Shown piece after piece: positions 35,540 to 48,076 of a DNA stretch of 64,000 nt. Positions within the stretch are counted from its first letter, which is position 1. Each line of letters opens with the position of its first letter. The notes below the pieces were generated by a model that saw only the letters and a list, made by a program, of their open reading frames with translations, had not been told where the DNA came from and ran no database searches. Source of the stretch: Lathyrus oleraceus. Its lineage: Eukaryota; Streptophyta; Magnoliopsida; Fabales; Fabaceae. The stretch covers positions 536,742,769 through 536,806,768 of the forward strand of contig NC_066585.1 of NCBI RefSeq assembly GCF_024323335.1, written 5' to 3'. Both the position numbers and the translations under genes were made by a program.

Positions 35540-37296
35540 ATGAATATAATTCTTTTGAAGAAAAATTATATTTCTCCATATGAGGTATGGAAAGGCAGAG
35601 CACAAAATATTAATTATTTTAGAATATCGGAGTGTGTAACTTATTATAAAATTATGGATCCTAAAAGGAACAAGTTGAGTCATTGTGGGATCAAATATGT
35701 TTTTGTAGGCTATACACCTAACATTAAAGGATATAAACTTTTAAATTTGGAGCCTAATGTAATTATTGAATCCTAGATGTGGAATTTTGATAACCTTATC
35801 ACGGAGGATAAGGAATTTGAGATTCCCACAAATTAAGAACCTCGTGAGGAAGGTTCTCCAAGGATTGTTGATTATTTTGACACATATGCACTAGTAGCAA
35901 GGACAACGAAATTAGAGTTTCGTTTGCATTAGCTTCCTTGCATAACCTTATAGTTCATCAAATGGATGTCAAAATAATATTCCTAAATAGATATCTCGAT
36001 AAGAAGATTTACATGGAGCAACCAGAAGCTTATGTGCTTCATGGTAATAAACAAAAGAGACAAACACACAACTTATGGGGAGATTTTTCAATCTTTTCAA
36101 AATACGAATTCAAAGAGTTTGTTATCATCAAAAGGGGGATAATATGAAGAATATAACCTATATCGAGTTTAGTTTTGATGAAGACAAAGATTATAAAAGA
36201 ATAAAAGGATAAAAAATGTCATGTGCATCAATGATGGAGTTGATCAAGAAGGTTGAACATAGAAATTCAAGTGAAGATTTGAGACAAGTGAACATAACTA
36301 AGGTTCTCATTGCAATTCATACTATATTACTTTAAATTACTCAGAATTTCATCTCTCACTTCATCTAAAAACCTTCTTGCATAATCATGCATGATTATCT
36401 AAACTTTTTCTTGTGACAAGTGTTTGTACACAAAGTTGTGTGAGAATATTGTGATATTCCTTTGTCTCTATATTGATTACATATTGATCATTAACAATGA
36501 GATGAACTGAATTTTATAAACAAAGAGGTTTCTAACTTTCACATTCAAGATGAATGATCTTGAACTAGTTTACACATTTTGGGGATCAAAGTAAAGCGAA
36601 ATAGTGGAACTTATGAACTTAGTCAAACACATTATGTTGAGAAAGTATTTGACAAGTTCAAACACTTACATTTCAATAAAGTGAGTATTTCATTTGATCC
36701 TAGTGTCAAACTTCAAAAGATTGATGGAAGAGTTATGATTCAATTGGAATATGTAAGTACAATGTACTAGACCCGACATAACATTTACAATTAGTAAAAT
36801 GAGTAGATTTTACTAGAAATTCAAATGGTGAGCACTTGAAGGTCATCATTAGGATTTTTGACTATCATAAATATTCATTTATGTGGATATTTACACTACC
36901 TAGGGGTGCAATTTCTTGGAAGATCAAGAAATAAATGTGGATCACTCTCTCAACCATAAAGTTAGAGTTCGAGGCTCCTATTTCCGCTGGTGAAGAAGCT
37001 GAATGGTTGAGGGACTTTCTGTTGGAAGTTCCATTGGCTAAAGACAATGTTTCAAAGGTGTTGATACATTACACTAGTCAAACCACTTTACCCAGGACAT
37101 ACAAAAAGTGCATAACATAAAGTCTAGGCAAGTAGGATTTATACATTCTATCCTGAGAAAATTGATTAAAGATGTAATCATTTTATTCACATATATACGA
37201 TCAGATTATAATTTAGATGATCCATTTACTAAGCCCTTGTCCAGAGACTTAGTAAAGACAACCTCGAGAAGTATGTGGTTGAAACTCCTTGAATAA
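35540..37296 (+). pseudogene. pol: Ty1/copia pol remnant
   Basis: Broken copia polyprotein in the usual order. Integrase C-terminal region: YISPYEVWKGRAQNINYFRI and KLSHCGIKYVFVGYTPNIKG (35558-35775). RT start: HQMDVKIIFLNRYLDKKIYM, then EQPEAYVLHG (from 35938). RT end: GIKVKRNSGTYELSQTHYVE, then KVFDKFKHL (36579-36770). RNase H: GAISWKIKK, APISAGEEAEWLRDFLLEVP and RQVGFIHSILRKLI, then DDPFTKPLSRDLVKTTSRSM (to 37296). Many stops, frameshifts and deletions; the RT catalytic YVDD block is missing. Dead element. Confidence 0.85.
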
Positions 37297-37835
37297 GAGT
37301 TTCAACAACAACGACAACCCAACCTTACGTTAACATAACATTAACCTCAAGATTCAATTGGTAACAACAAGTCGTTGATTTAAATGTTTGTCGGACATTT
37401 GATAATAATGTTGACTATTTTAAATTAAGGCTTGAGTTTTTCTAAACTCTTAATGAAGTTCAATACAAGAAGAAGTATCTCATGGAAAATGATACAACAT
37501 AAACTTCACCCATGTGAATTTTGAGATGATGTCGTCTCAAAATGAGAGTTGAAGTTTCTTTTACGAAAAATTAATGAAACGGGAAAGCACATGGCCATAA
37601 ATAAATGCTATGCGGGATATGTAGGGGAAGAACCTTTAAAGAATGCGTGTAAGGTAACGTCGGTCTAATCATATTGATCAATGGTTTAAAAACGTTGCTA
37701 CCTAACATTCCAATTAGACTTTGCGTTGTCCTCACTAAGGTTAAGTTTTAAATCGAAAGATACCTAACTGTATTAACATTTTTTATTTCTCTTTTTTTGG
37801 AATTGATCTTGTCATTATTAGAATAAGTGGGGGAT
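37297..37835 (+). other. Copia 3' UTR and polypurine tract
   Basis: Non-coding sequence between the RNase H stop and the LTR. The purine tract AAGTGGGGGAT (37825-37835) immediately precedes the LTR start TGTTG. Confidence 0.7.
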
Positions 37836-38408
37836 TGTTGTAAGTTATTAATAATTAATAATCTTGAGTGTGTTCTAAAATGACAAGAAAATATTCGAGT
37901 GAAGATTAATTTTTGAATTCAAAAATAGGCAACACTTATGAAGTGTTGCCTTAGGTTTGAATTCAGATATATGTCACACTTGTGAAGTGTTGTAGTAGGT
38001 TTGAATTCAGAAATATGCAACATTTCGTTAAGTGTTGCAGAATGCGAAATAGTGCAACCTTTGAAAACTGTTGTTGTAGGGGAAACAATGTAACGTTTAA
38101 TAAACATGTTGCTATAGGAGAAACAATGCAACATTTGAAAAGTGCTAATGTAGGCGAAACAATGCAACATTTAGCAAAAGTGTTGCTGAAAGTGTTGTTT
38201 CATCCAGGGGTCGCAATCTTATGAAGCAACACCAATTTGACCTATAAATTGAGCATTCTGAATTCAGAAAAACATATTTGAAAAACCTATTTTCTTCACA
38301 CAAAATTTCGGATTTCATCTTCTCTACATTCGAGTTTTCATCAATTTTGTACGAATTCGAGTATAGGTTGAATTATCTTGGATATTCGTGCGTTCCAACT
38401 CTAAAACA
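37836..38408 (+). repeat. 3' LTR of Ty1/copia element
   Basis: Starts TGTTGTAAGTTATTAAT right after the purine tract. The probable end is CTCTAAAACA at 38408 (TG...CA). U3 contains seven serial hairpins (37929-38187) upstream of a TATA box at 38243 (TATAAATT). A diverged partial copy is at 29473-29645. The right border is less certain than the left. Confidence 0.7.
37929..38187 (+). repeat. Array of seven GCAACATTT...AAGTGTTGC hairpins
   Basis: Hairpins at 37929-37949, 37975-37992, 38017-38038, 38054-38075, 38090-38112, 38128-38146 and 38164-38187. The first is a perfect 9-bp stem with a 3-nt loop (GCAACACTT ATG AAGTGTTGC). Spacers between them are similar (GTTTGAATTCAGAWAT in the first part, GTAGGSGAAACAATG later), so this is also a tandem repeat of about 35-45 bp. 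Confidence 0.85.
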
Positions 38409-38925
38409 TTTGAGAGTGCCTAAAATATAAGAAAAATGACTCGTTCACAATTTTAGTCTCATCCATTTAATTTACAAATTAATTTTTCTAACACATTTTT
38501 TCTCATGAATTAAAATCCAAAAAACATTTTAATAATATAATTAAAACTATATATAAACTGTCTCAAAATCCTAATCCAATTGACGAAATTCTAATATTAT
38601 TAGGTTAGACATCAATACTAGATTTCCAACCATTACTCTTAAGATTGTGTGAATTTTTAATAATTATGGTTATTGGTTGTGCATGTAAAAACACTTCAGC
38701 TATTGATTCTCAATATGAAACGCATAATTAAGACCAAAATCAAAATCATGAGCTAAAGAAATTAACATACCCCGAACAAAACAAACAATCTAATGGAACA
38801 AATGTAAATCACCTCGTGGACTACCAATATGTCTATAAGAATAATAATAACAACCTAAAAATTCAATATAATGATATAATTTGAAGTTGTAATGTAAGCG
38901 TATAAACCAAGTGGAGAAAAACTCT
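38409..38925. other. Intergenic sequence upstream of receptor kinase
   Basis: A+T-rich, no coding signal; may hold distal promoter sequence of the receptor-kinase gene. Confidence 0.5.
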
Positions 38926-39225
38926 TTTCTATATATACATTTGTTTTATTTTCTTACATTATACTTCACTCTTTGTCTCTTTCTTTCTTTCGGTTAGATA
39001 GTCTCTCATAATTTTTGGCGGGAAGTGGACCCCACCGTATTAAAACCAATCTATCTTTCTCATAAATACAACACCTTCCATTCCTCTGTTTTTCATTCAC
39101 TCTCCAATTTCACACCACCATTCTTTTTCTTCCTCTAATCTTCAAAACGGTGCCGTATCAACAACCACCAACAACCGTTATAACAAACTCTGTAACAAAC
39201 TTTGTTTTTATAGTTTTTTTTTTCA
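38926..39225 (+). promoter_or_regulatory. Putative promoter and 5' UTR of the LRR receptor kinase
   Basis: TCTATATATACA near 38930 is a good TATA box about 295 bp before the ATG; CATAAATACAACACC near 39060 is an alternative. Between them and the ATG the sequence is rich in CT and CAACAACC, as in plant 5' UTRs. Confidence 0.5.
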
Positions 39226-42200
39226 ATGAAGTTATTTCTCTTAGTTTTCTTTCTTCTCTGCTTTCATTTTCTCTTCGTCTTCACACTTTCTCTCTCCTCT
39301 GATGGTCTCGCACTTCTCTCTCTAAAATCCGCCGTGGATCAATCCGGCGACGGAGCTTTCTCTGACTGGAATGGCGGCGATTCTTATCCTTGCGGTTGGT
39401 CGGGGATCTCCTGTGCGAATATCTCTGGTATCCCGGAGCCACGTGTTGTTGGAATTGCTCTCGCCGGGAAGTCTCTCCGCGGCTACCTTCCTTCGGAGCT
39501 TGGTACGCTTCGATATCTTCGCCGTCTTAATCTCCATGATAATGAATTCTATGGTGTTGTGCCAATGCAGTTGTTTAATGCTACTGCACTTCATAGTATT
39601 TTTCTTCACCGGAATAATCTCTCCGGTCCGTTTCCGGCTTCTGTTTGTACCATTCCACGTCTCCAGAATCTTGATCTCTCTGTTAATTCCTTTTCCGGCA
39701 ACATTCCTGATGATGTTAAGAAATGTAAGCAGCTTCAGAGGCTTATTCTAGCAAGGAACAAGTTCACCGGAGAGATTCCGACCGGAGTGTGGTCCGAACT
39801 CGATAACCTCATCCAACTCGACCTCTCTGCTAATGATTTCAAAGGTTCAATTCCGGATGATATAGGTGACCTTGTTTCCCTCTCCGGTACTCTAAACCTC
39901 TCATTCAACCACTTTTCCGATCGAATTCCAAGCTCACTTGGGAAATTACCCGCCACAGTGAACTTTGACCTACGAAACAATAACCTAATCGGTGAGATTC
40001 CACAAACAGGAACATTTTCAAACCAGGGACCAACTGCATTCCTCGGTAACAAAAACCTGTGCGGACTTCCACTAAGAAAATCCTGCACAGGTTCTGGCTC
40101 GTCTTCTCACAAAGACGAGCCAGGTAACCGTTCGAAAGGGTTGAGTCCCGGTTTGATTATTTTGATCTCAGCAGCTGATGTTGTTGGGGTCGCACTTGTT
40201 GGACTTGTGATTGTTTATGTATATTGGAAGAAGAAAGATGATGAGAATGCATGTAGTTGCATAAGGAAAAGAAGATTTGGTGATGAGAATGAGAATGAGA
40301 AACGGAGTGCTTGTACTTTACTTCCATGTATGAATGGTTTGAAGAATGAAGAAGGTAATGATGAGAGTGAAGTGGAGGGAGATGGAGGGAAAGGAGAAGG
40401 TGAATTGGTGACAATTGATAAAGGTTTCAGGATTGAGCTTGATGAGCTTTTGAAGGCATCAGCATATGTGTTGGGGAAGAGTGCTTTAGGAATTGTGTAT
40501 AAGGTGGTGCTTGGAAATGGGGTGCCGGTTGCGGTGAGGAGATTAGGGGAGGGTGGAGAAGAGAGGTATAAGGAGTTTGTGGCTGAGGTGCAAGCCATTG
40601 GGAAGGTGAAGCATCCTAATATTGTGAGGTTGAGAGCTTATTATTGGGCTCATGATGAAAAGCTTCTCATTAGTGATTTCATCTCCAATGGCAATTTGGC
40701 GAATGCACTTCGAGGTAAGTTCTTTTGCTTTCATAAATTGTTAATATATGAGACTAGATAGAGTATGATCCATGTGATCCTAATTACTTTCACTCCGATC
40801 CGGAGCATATGCTTTACGGTGGAGCAGTTGTAGAGACGGTAAGATTTAGAAAAATAGATAAACTTAAAGACAAAATTTAGGTTTTTATTATCTTTACAGT
40901 TACTTTGAGATTGCAATATCAGGTTTCTGAATTATAGTTTATTGCTTTCTTTGTTTTCCTTCAAATTGGATTCAAGACTTATACTTGGCATGCTCTTGAA
41001 AAGATTTATATCTCATTCAATATGAAAATCTTAACACTCACAATGGGAAAATTTGCAGTTGAATATGGTTGATATAGTTGTAATTATATTCACTCTTATA
41101 ATATGGAGAGACCTTACAAGGTTTTAAAAAAAATCTCTTACTATATTTATGGCGGCGACGACAAAGTTTATTTATATCTTCGCAATTACTTTATGATTGC
41201 AATTGCTGCTGCATAAATTTTATCTGACCAAATCAAAAATTGCAACTACTTTGTGATTGCTATTTAGAATCTTGTATATCTAATCAAAAAGTGGGGGCGA
41301 ACAATGTGATTTTCATGTGATTTTTACAAAAAAATTGTTCTAGTTTTGGAAAACTATTTTAGGTGCAAAATGAATGCATTAGTAAAGTCATAGTTTCATT
41401 CCTTCATGCCATTTCTCTTCTCAAAGTGCAATGTTGTTTGAGTTTTCAATCTCTGTTTTCTTCCTAGCAAAGACTCTTGAGTACTCTTGGATTTTCAGTT
41501 TACCTAGTTTATTTTGAAACTAGCTTCCTTTAAACTATGCAGTGTTCTGGGTGAAAAAACAAAAGCTACCTTTGTGCCTTACTTTCTGACAAAAAAACTG
41601 AGTTTCTTAATAGAAAAAGTTAGCTTTTGTTTCTTTCTTTATTTCATCTTATTAAATGCTATGGTTTCTTTAATAAGAAGCATTGAGTTTCAACAAGCTT
41701 CACAACATCTTACAAATTGATCTGGACCCCACTGTAATTGTTTTCATACTCTTTCCCTTTACTTCCACTCCACCCATGTTTCACTTTTATTCATATCAGT
41801 TTTGTCACAAATTTGGTAAAAGAAAATTCTAGTTAAGATGGTTTAGTTAATCCTATTTGACTATTTGTTGTACACAGGTAGAAATGGCCAACCATCTTCA
41901 AACCTTTCATGGTCAACAAGGTTAAGAATTTCAAAAGGAATAGCAAGAGGCTTATCCTATCTTCATGAATTTAGTCCTAGAAAATTTGTCCATGGTGACA
42001 TAAAACTCACAAACATCCTGCTTGACAACGACTTACAACCCTACATTTCCGATTTCGGTCTCAACCGACTAATCAGCATCACAGGAAATAACCCTTCGGT
42101 TGGCGGATTCATGGGCGGAGCACTACCTTACATGATGAAAACATCGCACAAAGATGTTAATAGAACGAATAACAGGTTGTCATTAGACAACAGTCGTGGT

Positions 42201-42566
42201 AGTAACAATTACAAAGCACCCGAGGCTCGCGTGCCCGGTTGTAGACCAACGCAGAAATGGGATGTTTATTCATTAGGCGTCGTTTTGCTTGAGTTGTTAA
42301 CTGGGAAATCTACGGAATCTTCTCCCACGTCCGCGTCTTCATCGGCTTCCGTTGAAGTTTCTGACTTGGTAAGATGGGTGCGAAATGGATTTGATCAAGA
42401 AAGTCCATTATCTGAAATGGTTGATCCGTCGCTGTTACAAGAAGTTCGCGCTAAGAAAGAGGTTTTGGCTGTGTTTCATGTTGCACTTGCTTGTACTGAA
42501 GGTGATCCTGAAGTTAGGCCTAGAATGAAAACTGTGTCTGAAAATCTTGAAAGAATTGGAAGGTAA
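39226..42566 (+). CDS. LRR receptor-like kinase, subfamily III, ZAR1-like
   Basis: Two exons, 39226-40714 and 41878-42566, joined by a GT-AG intron (CGAG|GTAAGT ... ACACAG|GTAGAA), give 725 residues. Plan: signal peptide 1-24; LRR N-terminal cap with paired Cys (PCGWSGISC, about 55-63); LRRs about 75-265; cysteine pair NLCG...SC; transmembrane helix about 309-334; acidic juxtamembrane linker; kinase domain from about 400. Kinase features: loop GKSALGIVYKV, VAVRRL where VAIK is usual (Lys to Arg), HGDIKLTNILL catalytic loop without the RD arginine, SDFG, and a C-terminal TEGDPEVRPRMKTVSENLER. The sequence closely resembles Arabidopsis ZAR1-type kinases of the plasma membrane (ZAR1 acts in the first zygotic division). 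VAVRR and the non-RD loop occur in that family. No defects seen. Confidence 0.93.
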
Positions 42567-43870
42567 TATCTGAATTGAAAGATTATATGTTTGGCAGAAT
42601 CACGAAAATTACTTCATGGCTGTGATTTTGTCAAACTCGGTGTCGATTCAAAGATGCGGAGGGGCTATCTTGATACAGAAGAAAAGAAGCATCAATTTGA
42701 ACTGCATTTTGGTGGCAATTAACAGTGAGAAGATTTTGTGCTAGGCAAAGAAATGAGACTGCAAAATGCAAATTTTTTCTTTCCATCTTTGGATTAATTT
42801 AGCAATTTAAGTTGTGGTTTGTAAGTCATGTAAATTTTTGAAGAGCTGTAATTATCTCGGTCTCATTTCATTCCATCCTCATTTTAATCATGTTTGGTGA
42901 AATTAAAATTAGCATAACATGTTTTTATAGAAATCGGTTATCCTCTACATTCACGACAGTAGATACAAATTCCAACATTAGCAAAGTTGTTAGATCTATT
43001 ATTTATTTTAATTTCATTTCCTTTTTTTTTTTTATAAATTAAATTCCCTAATTAGTAGTGTATATAAAAGTTTCATTATAATTTTTCTTTAAAGCTGAAA
43101 AGGGTAAGATTATCTTTCACCTTAGAAGAGAGTAATCTAAATTTTGTCTAAACAAATCTTATTAGAATGGCCTTGCATTATTAACTATGCAATTGCATTT
43201 ATCATTTTAAACATTATATTGATTAATAATATTTGTAACGATATAACATATATTTTATTGAGTTTGGCTATGAGCATATTTAGTTCCCTTATTCTGAATT
43301 TGTAATGATTTGATGCCTTTTTGATTTTATTGCTAAGAACTAAGTCCATATGTGGTGGCATTATGTTCGAGATTTGTGCTCATGGTTAATGTTTGTCTAT
43401 TCTTGACTAATTTGTTCATTGACTGTGCTGACTGTGCTACTTGCTTTGTCAAATTATGGCAAAAAGGAGAGTAGTGGTAGTGTGTTCGTAGCATGTTCTA
43501 ACTACTAATTATGTGTAGAACATTGCTCAAACATGTGTCGCAAGATGTATTGTGTGCTCATATGCTGGAGTATCTGGCCTTTAAACACGTGTGAGCTGAT
43601 CTATTGACTGTGTATGAACTCTGATATTCTATTGCTTGGTGCATGTTAACTTCTTACTTGACTGGAAATTGACTACTCACTCTGATTTGTGTGCATGCTG
43701 ACTATTTGTGAGACAGACTATATGGAGCATTATGTTTGATTTATTCTGTTGTAGCAACCACATCTTATGTTTTCTGATTATGCTACTTTTGTTGTTGTTA
43801 TTTACTTGTGTGTGGTGTGCTTAATGCTCAACTTATGATGCACATCTTGTATGTTTTGTCAAAATTTGTC
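42567..43870. other. Kinase 3' flank passing into copia 3' sequence
   Basis: The first few hundred bases are probably 3' UTR. From about 43320 the composition shifts to a TGTG/CTGACT-rich, non-coding stretch leading to a purine tract, which I read as the 3' end of a SIRE/Maximus-like copia element. Confidence 0.45.
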
Positions 43871-44512
43871 AAAGGGGGGAGATTGTTGTTCCTTTTTGGA
43901 TTTACTGCATTATGCAAAACAACATAGTATATTCAAGTTGTTTTTGTGAAGAAAGGACACATGTGAGAACAGATATCCCAACACGTGTGCAACATCTGAC
44001 CCTTGTCAGCAGGTCAATGTTGTAGTTGTTCTGCGTATTATTTTCTGATTATTTTAATCAGATTTGTTGTTATCTTTTAGCAATGCATTTATGTGGATCT
44101 GTTTGATTAGATTGGACATGATCAGATCAAATTATTGGAGATTTAAATTTGAATTTGAATAAAAAATAAATCATATCTTTTAGAGGCTTTTGTGGAAGGT
44201 GGTCACTTGGAATTAATGATTGAGAGAAAGTGAACGGGGATCTCATATTTATAGAGAGGGCTAAATAGAAAGTCACTAGAATTAGGAAGAGGAATTGAAC
44301 AACATGGGGTTGCTGTTCATATAACACTAAATGTACTAATTCAAGATAATGAATTTTCTTTCTTGGATAGAGTGTCCCCTAAACATAGGTGTGGTTTCAT
44401 TGAATTGGGTTAACATTTCTGTGTTTATTTATTGCTTTTCTGCTTCATCGTCTTGTATAAGTTAAACTGTCATAACTTGGTTGTACACATTGTCTCAGAC
44501 ATAGTGTCAAAC
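43871..44512 (+). repeat. Purine tract and LTR of a SIRE/Maximus-like copia element
   Basis: AAAGGGGGGAGAT precedes TGTTGTTCC at 43884, the layout of SIRE-type 3' LTRs (GGGGGAGATTGTTG). Within it, CATATTTATAGAGAGG near 44246 could be a TATA box. A plausible end is TCAAACA near 44512; the border is uncertain and the coding part of the element is absent. Confidence 0.5.
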
Positions 44513-45457
44513 ATTTGTCCCCTTAAGAATAAAATTTCATGATGGATAAGCTTGAGAAGAACCAGCTCTTTTTGGTGTCATTTGGCGATGATGATAATAT
44601 GGAAGAGCTTAAAAACTACTAATGCTGGTACATGAGAGAGGTAGGATGGGATGCAAAATGGAGGAAAACATACCTCTATTTATACTTGTTGTCCAATTGA
44701 CTAGGCGGGGCTTCCAATCAATTAAGAGCCTTAAATTCTTGTAGTTTTACATTGATACTAATTGTTGCATTTTACCTTAAATATCCCAAATATTACTTTG
44801 TGCACCAAAAACTTTTTAATTTTGAGATCTTCCAATCGATTGGGGCATGAGTCTTGTTGATTGGTTAAGCTTTTTCCAACCTTTTTGTAATTTTGGGCCT
44901 TGAGTTGGTTTTTTCTTTCGACTTCCCAATTTTTTTGCACCACTTGCCATCTTGTTTTTACACTTCTTTTAGATGAACATTAGAGAGCTCATATATTTGG
45001 TTAGCCAAAAATTAAATATAGAGCATGTATTAAACACATTATCTTAAAGAATTAATTAGAATTTTCTGATCGTTCAACCTTAAATAGTATTCTACCTCGA
45101 TCACTAAGAAACCTTGATAAAACCCAGCTCTTTCAAGGGAATGCCAACATAATGTGGCATGTCATTCTCTACGTATTGTTGGATACAAGAGCCGGTTAAA
45201 CCACAAGATAAATATGTCCACCACAAACTTATCTTCTCAACCAACTAAGAGGTTAATAGATGATTATAGATCATAAATATTGAGACCATCCTCAATGAAA
45301 GAATTGCTTTGATCATAATCATTGATATATCTCATCAGTGAGAATTCTTGGATCAGAGACTTTTAATCAAAACAAATATATACTCGAGAGTATACTCTTT
45401 TCTTTGCACAACTTCATTTAATATGCGTTAAGACTTCATCTACAAAGCATACATGCA
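44513..45457. other. Retroelement-derived non-coding sequence
   Basis: Contains CCAATCGATTGG (about 44828) and TTCCAATCAATTAAG, words common in legume copia LTRs. No coding sequence recognised. Confidence 0.4.
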
Positions 45458-46376
45458 AAACATATTAGGGTTTCACCTTTGGTACCCAAATTTTCTTAGG
45501 TCATGGTGTTTTACAAGTTCTATAGGGTATATGGTTACTACATCTATAAATTTTCAATTTATAAAAAAAAGCTCTAAGTGGCCAAATATATTAAATACGA
45601 TCCTTCGTGGGGCATTCATGCGCTCGTCGAAAATGATATGGAACAAAGTTGCCACCGAACTTTATTTATTCCAAAGAAGAAAAGAGAAAATATCGATAAA
45701 ACCCTTAAGAAACAGAAGATGGTTGTCGCAACCATATTCGGGTTTGGGAGTCGCTTAGGTAAGGGGAAGTTATTATCACCCCTCACGTCAGTTGTACTCA
45801 ACGGTAACCTTTTAATTAAATTTGTGATTGAATGTTAGCTTATGTTAATTTTTTTTCTTCGAATGATAAAAGGTGAAAAAGGAAAACAAAATGGATTGCA
45901 AAAAGGTTTTTATTAGGGTGCTTGACAAGATTGTGGGTCTTGCTCCTACGTATCCTCAAGTGCGATGAGGAATTCAAAGCGACGTAGTTTGTGCAAGACA
46001 AAAGATATTTTTGGTTTTTATGTTATAATGCTTGACGAGACGTTGAATCTCGCTCCTACGTAACTCCAGGTGCAATGGAGAACTCAAAGCTACGTAGTTC
46101 TTGGTAGCAAATGAGTGTTGACTGTGATACGAAAGCTAATTTGTGTAAATCGATGAAAACATTGTCGGCTACCCAAAACAAGTGGAGAAAGGAATGTTCG
46201 TATCACAGTCGAATGTATTTACAAATCAACATTTGTGGGCACATCGCAAGCTTACTCACATGTTCAAATGGACGAAACATTTTTTTTGCATCGTCTCAAG
46301 ACAAAGTACCTTTCATTTGTGAAAAGGGTTTGAGGATCAATCGCGCGACAGTGAGAAAAAGAGTTTGATTGGTTTG

Positions 46377-46456
46377 TGTTAGACGATAGGCCTAGATCTA
46401 TAAGGGTGAATAAATCCCAAGTTAAAAATTTATCCAAAAATTTGACTTAGAAAAAT
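46377..46456 (-). repeat. Terminal ~80 bp of a copia LTR (left arm)
   Basis: TGTTAGACGATAGGCCTAGA at 46377 matches the LTR end at 48091 in the same orientation and its inverted copy at 48927-49006. Only the last ~80 bp of the LTR remain, fused to gag sequence, so the 3' part of this element was lost by deletion. Confidence 0.7.
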
Positions 46457-46626
46457 TTAGACAGATCAATATCATAAATAATCTTTGGTTGTAAGGCTTT
46501 GTCTAATTTGACTTGAAGAGCATTTATCTCTTTTTTCGAATCATGACAAGATTCAGAACCAAAACTAGAAGGTTTTTTGCCCTCATTCTTGTCGCTTTGA
46601 ATATCTATCATAGATCTCTTAATAGA

Positions 46627-48037
46627 TTACAACTTCCTTTCGAATTCTAACACTTTAGCTTCTAAGTGTAAAAATACTATTTCATGTGAAGCTAATTTGT
46701 TAAGAGCATCTAAGGCCTCTCTATGAAGATTTTCATAGGCATTTTGTAATTGAAGATAAGACAAGTCATTTACATTTTCAAGCTTTGAAATACTTACATT
46801 TTTCTTCTTCTTGCTATTTTCCATGAGACAAATCTAGGCCGATTCTACGCTTGAAGTGAAGCTTTCATCACTTGAGGAATCACTTGCACTCTCGCAAGTA
46901 CCATATGCTCTTCTAGACTTGCTAAACTTCTTGTGATTCCCTTTCTCTTTGTCTTTCTTAATCTTAGGACATTCCGGTCTACAGTGACCAAATTCTCCAC
47001 AATTATAGCACGAACTTCTAAGTTTACCTTTCTTGTTCTCATCTTCTCTTGAGGCTTTTGCTACCCTTCCAAACTTGGTTAAGTTCTTGTAGGAGTGCTT
47101 GACTCCATTCTTCCTTATATACCTTTGGTATCTTTTGACAAACAACCCAATCTCTTTATCATCCGGGTCGGAGTGCTTAACTCCATTTTTCCATATGTAT
47201 CTATTGTACCTTTTGACGAACAACCACATATCTTCATCATCAGAATCATTGTTACTTCTTGTTTCACAATCACTTTGCTCATACTTTGAGGAATTTAAAC
47301 TAGAAGTCTTTAGAGCAATGAACTTCTTCACCTCTTCATTGTCTTTATCTTTCTCGTTCTTTATCTTCTTTTGATACTCTTTTTCATGTTTTTCCAAGCA
47401 AGTGACTTCTTGCTCATATTCTTCCGATTTACCAAATAAAGTAGTAAGATCAAGTACTTTAAGATTATGCGCTTCTTTAATCGCGGTGACCTTGGGTTGC
47501 CATTCCCTATTAAGACATATTAAAACCTTTTTAGTAGCAACAACATTAGAGATAGAATTACCTAGAGCATTAAATCTATTAATAAGATGTGTGAATCTCT
47601 TTTGCATGTCGGCAATGGTTTCACCATGCTTCATATGAAAGAGTTCAAACTTTTGGTTTAATATGTTGATTCTAGCTTGTTTGGCCTAATTAGTTCTCTC
47701 AGGGGTAACTTCTAATACATCTCATATAGCTTTGGCTGTTTCACAATAAGAAACACGATAATACTCATCAACACCTAATGTGGATATGAGATATTTTGTG
47801 CTTTCCAATCATGAGACACAACTTCCTATCATTATCATTCCATTGAATTTCAGGTTTTGGTATGGTGACACCTTCACCATTGGTCATAGTAATTTCATTT
47901 GGACCATTGATGATTGCATCCCATACACCCTTGTCAACAGAGTTAACATGGATACACATACAAGCTTTTCAATAGCCATAATTTTTGCCGGTGAAAATAG
48001 GTGCTCTATTATACACCCTTTTAGGTTCGGTAACCAT
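46627..48037 (-). pseudogene. gag: Copia gag with CCHC zinc knuckle, broken
   Basis: Minus-strand frame from 48037 reads MVTEPKRVYNRAPIFTGKNY, then a stop, MCIHVNSVDKGVWDAIINGP (from 47959), further stops, then a long open section 47634-46834 (MKHGETIADMQKRFTHLINR). This ends in the zinc knuckle CYNCGEFGHCRPECP (about residues 206-220 of that section) and a Ser-rich tail. A coiled-coil C-terminal part (SISKLENVNDLSYLQLQNAY) follows at 46824-46627 in another frame. Typical gag of a SIRE/Tork-type copia element, inactivated by several stops and a frameshift. Confidence 0.85.
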
Positions 48038-48076
48038 TATCTAATAAGAAAATCTTAAGACCGAAAACAACAAGAG

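Noticed and set aside
39322..40916. Several antisense or shifted frames of 60-127 residues inside the receptor-kinase gene
   Set aside because: They overlap conserved LRR and kinase codons in the correct frame and show no family resemblance.
45578..46368. Two 85-86-residue frames duplicated exactly at 49015-49805
   Set aside because: Identity reflects the recent inverted duplication, not protein conservation. The sequence is gypsy LTR-like, with the frames open by chance.
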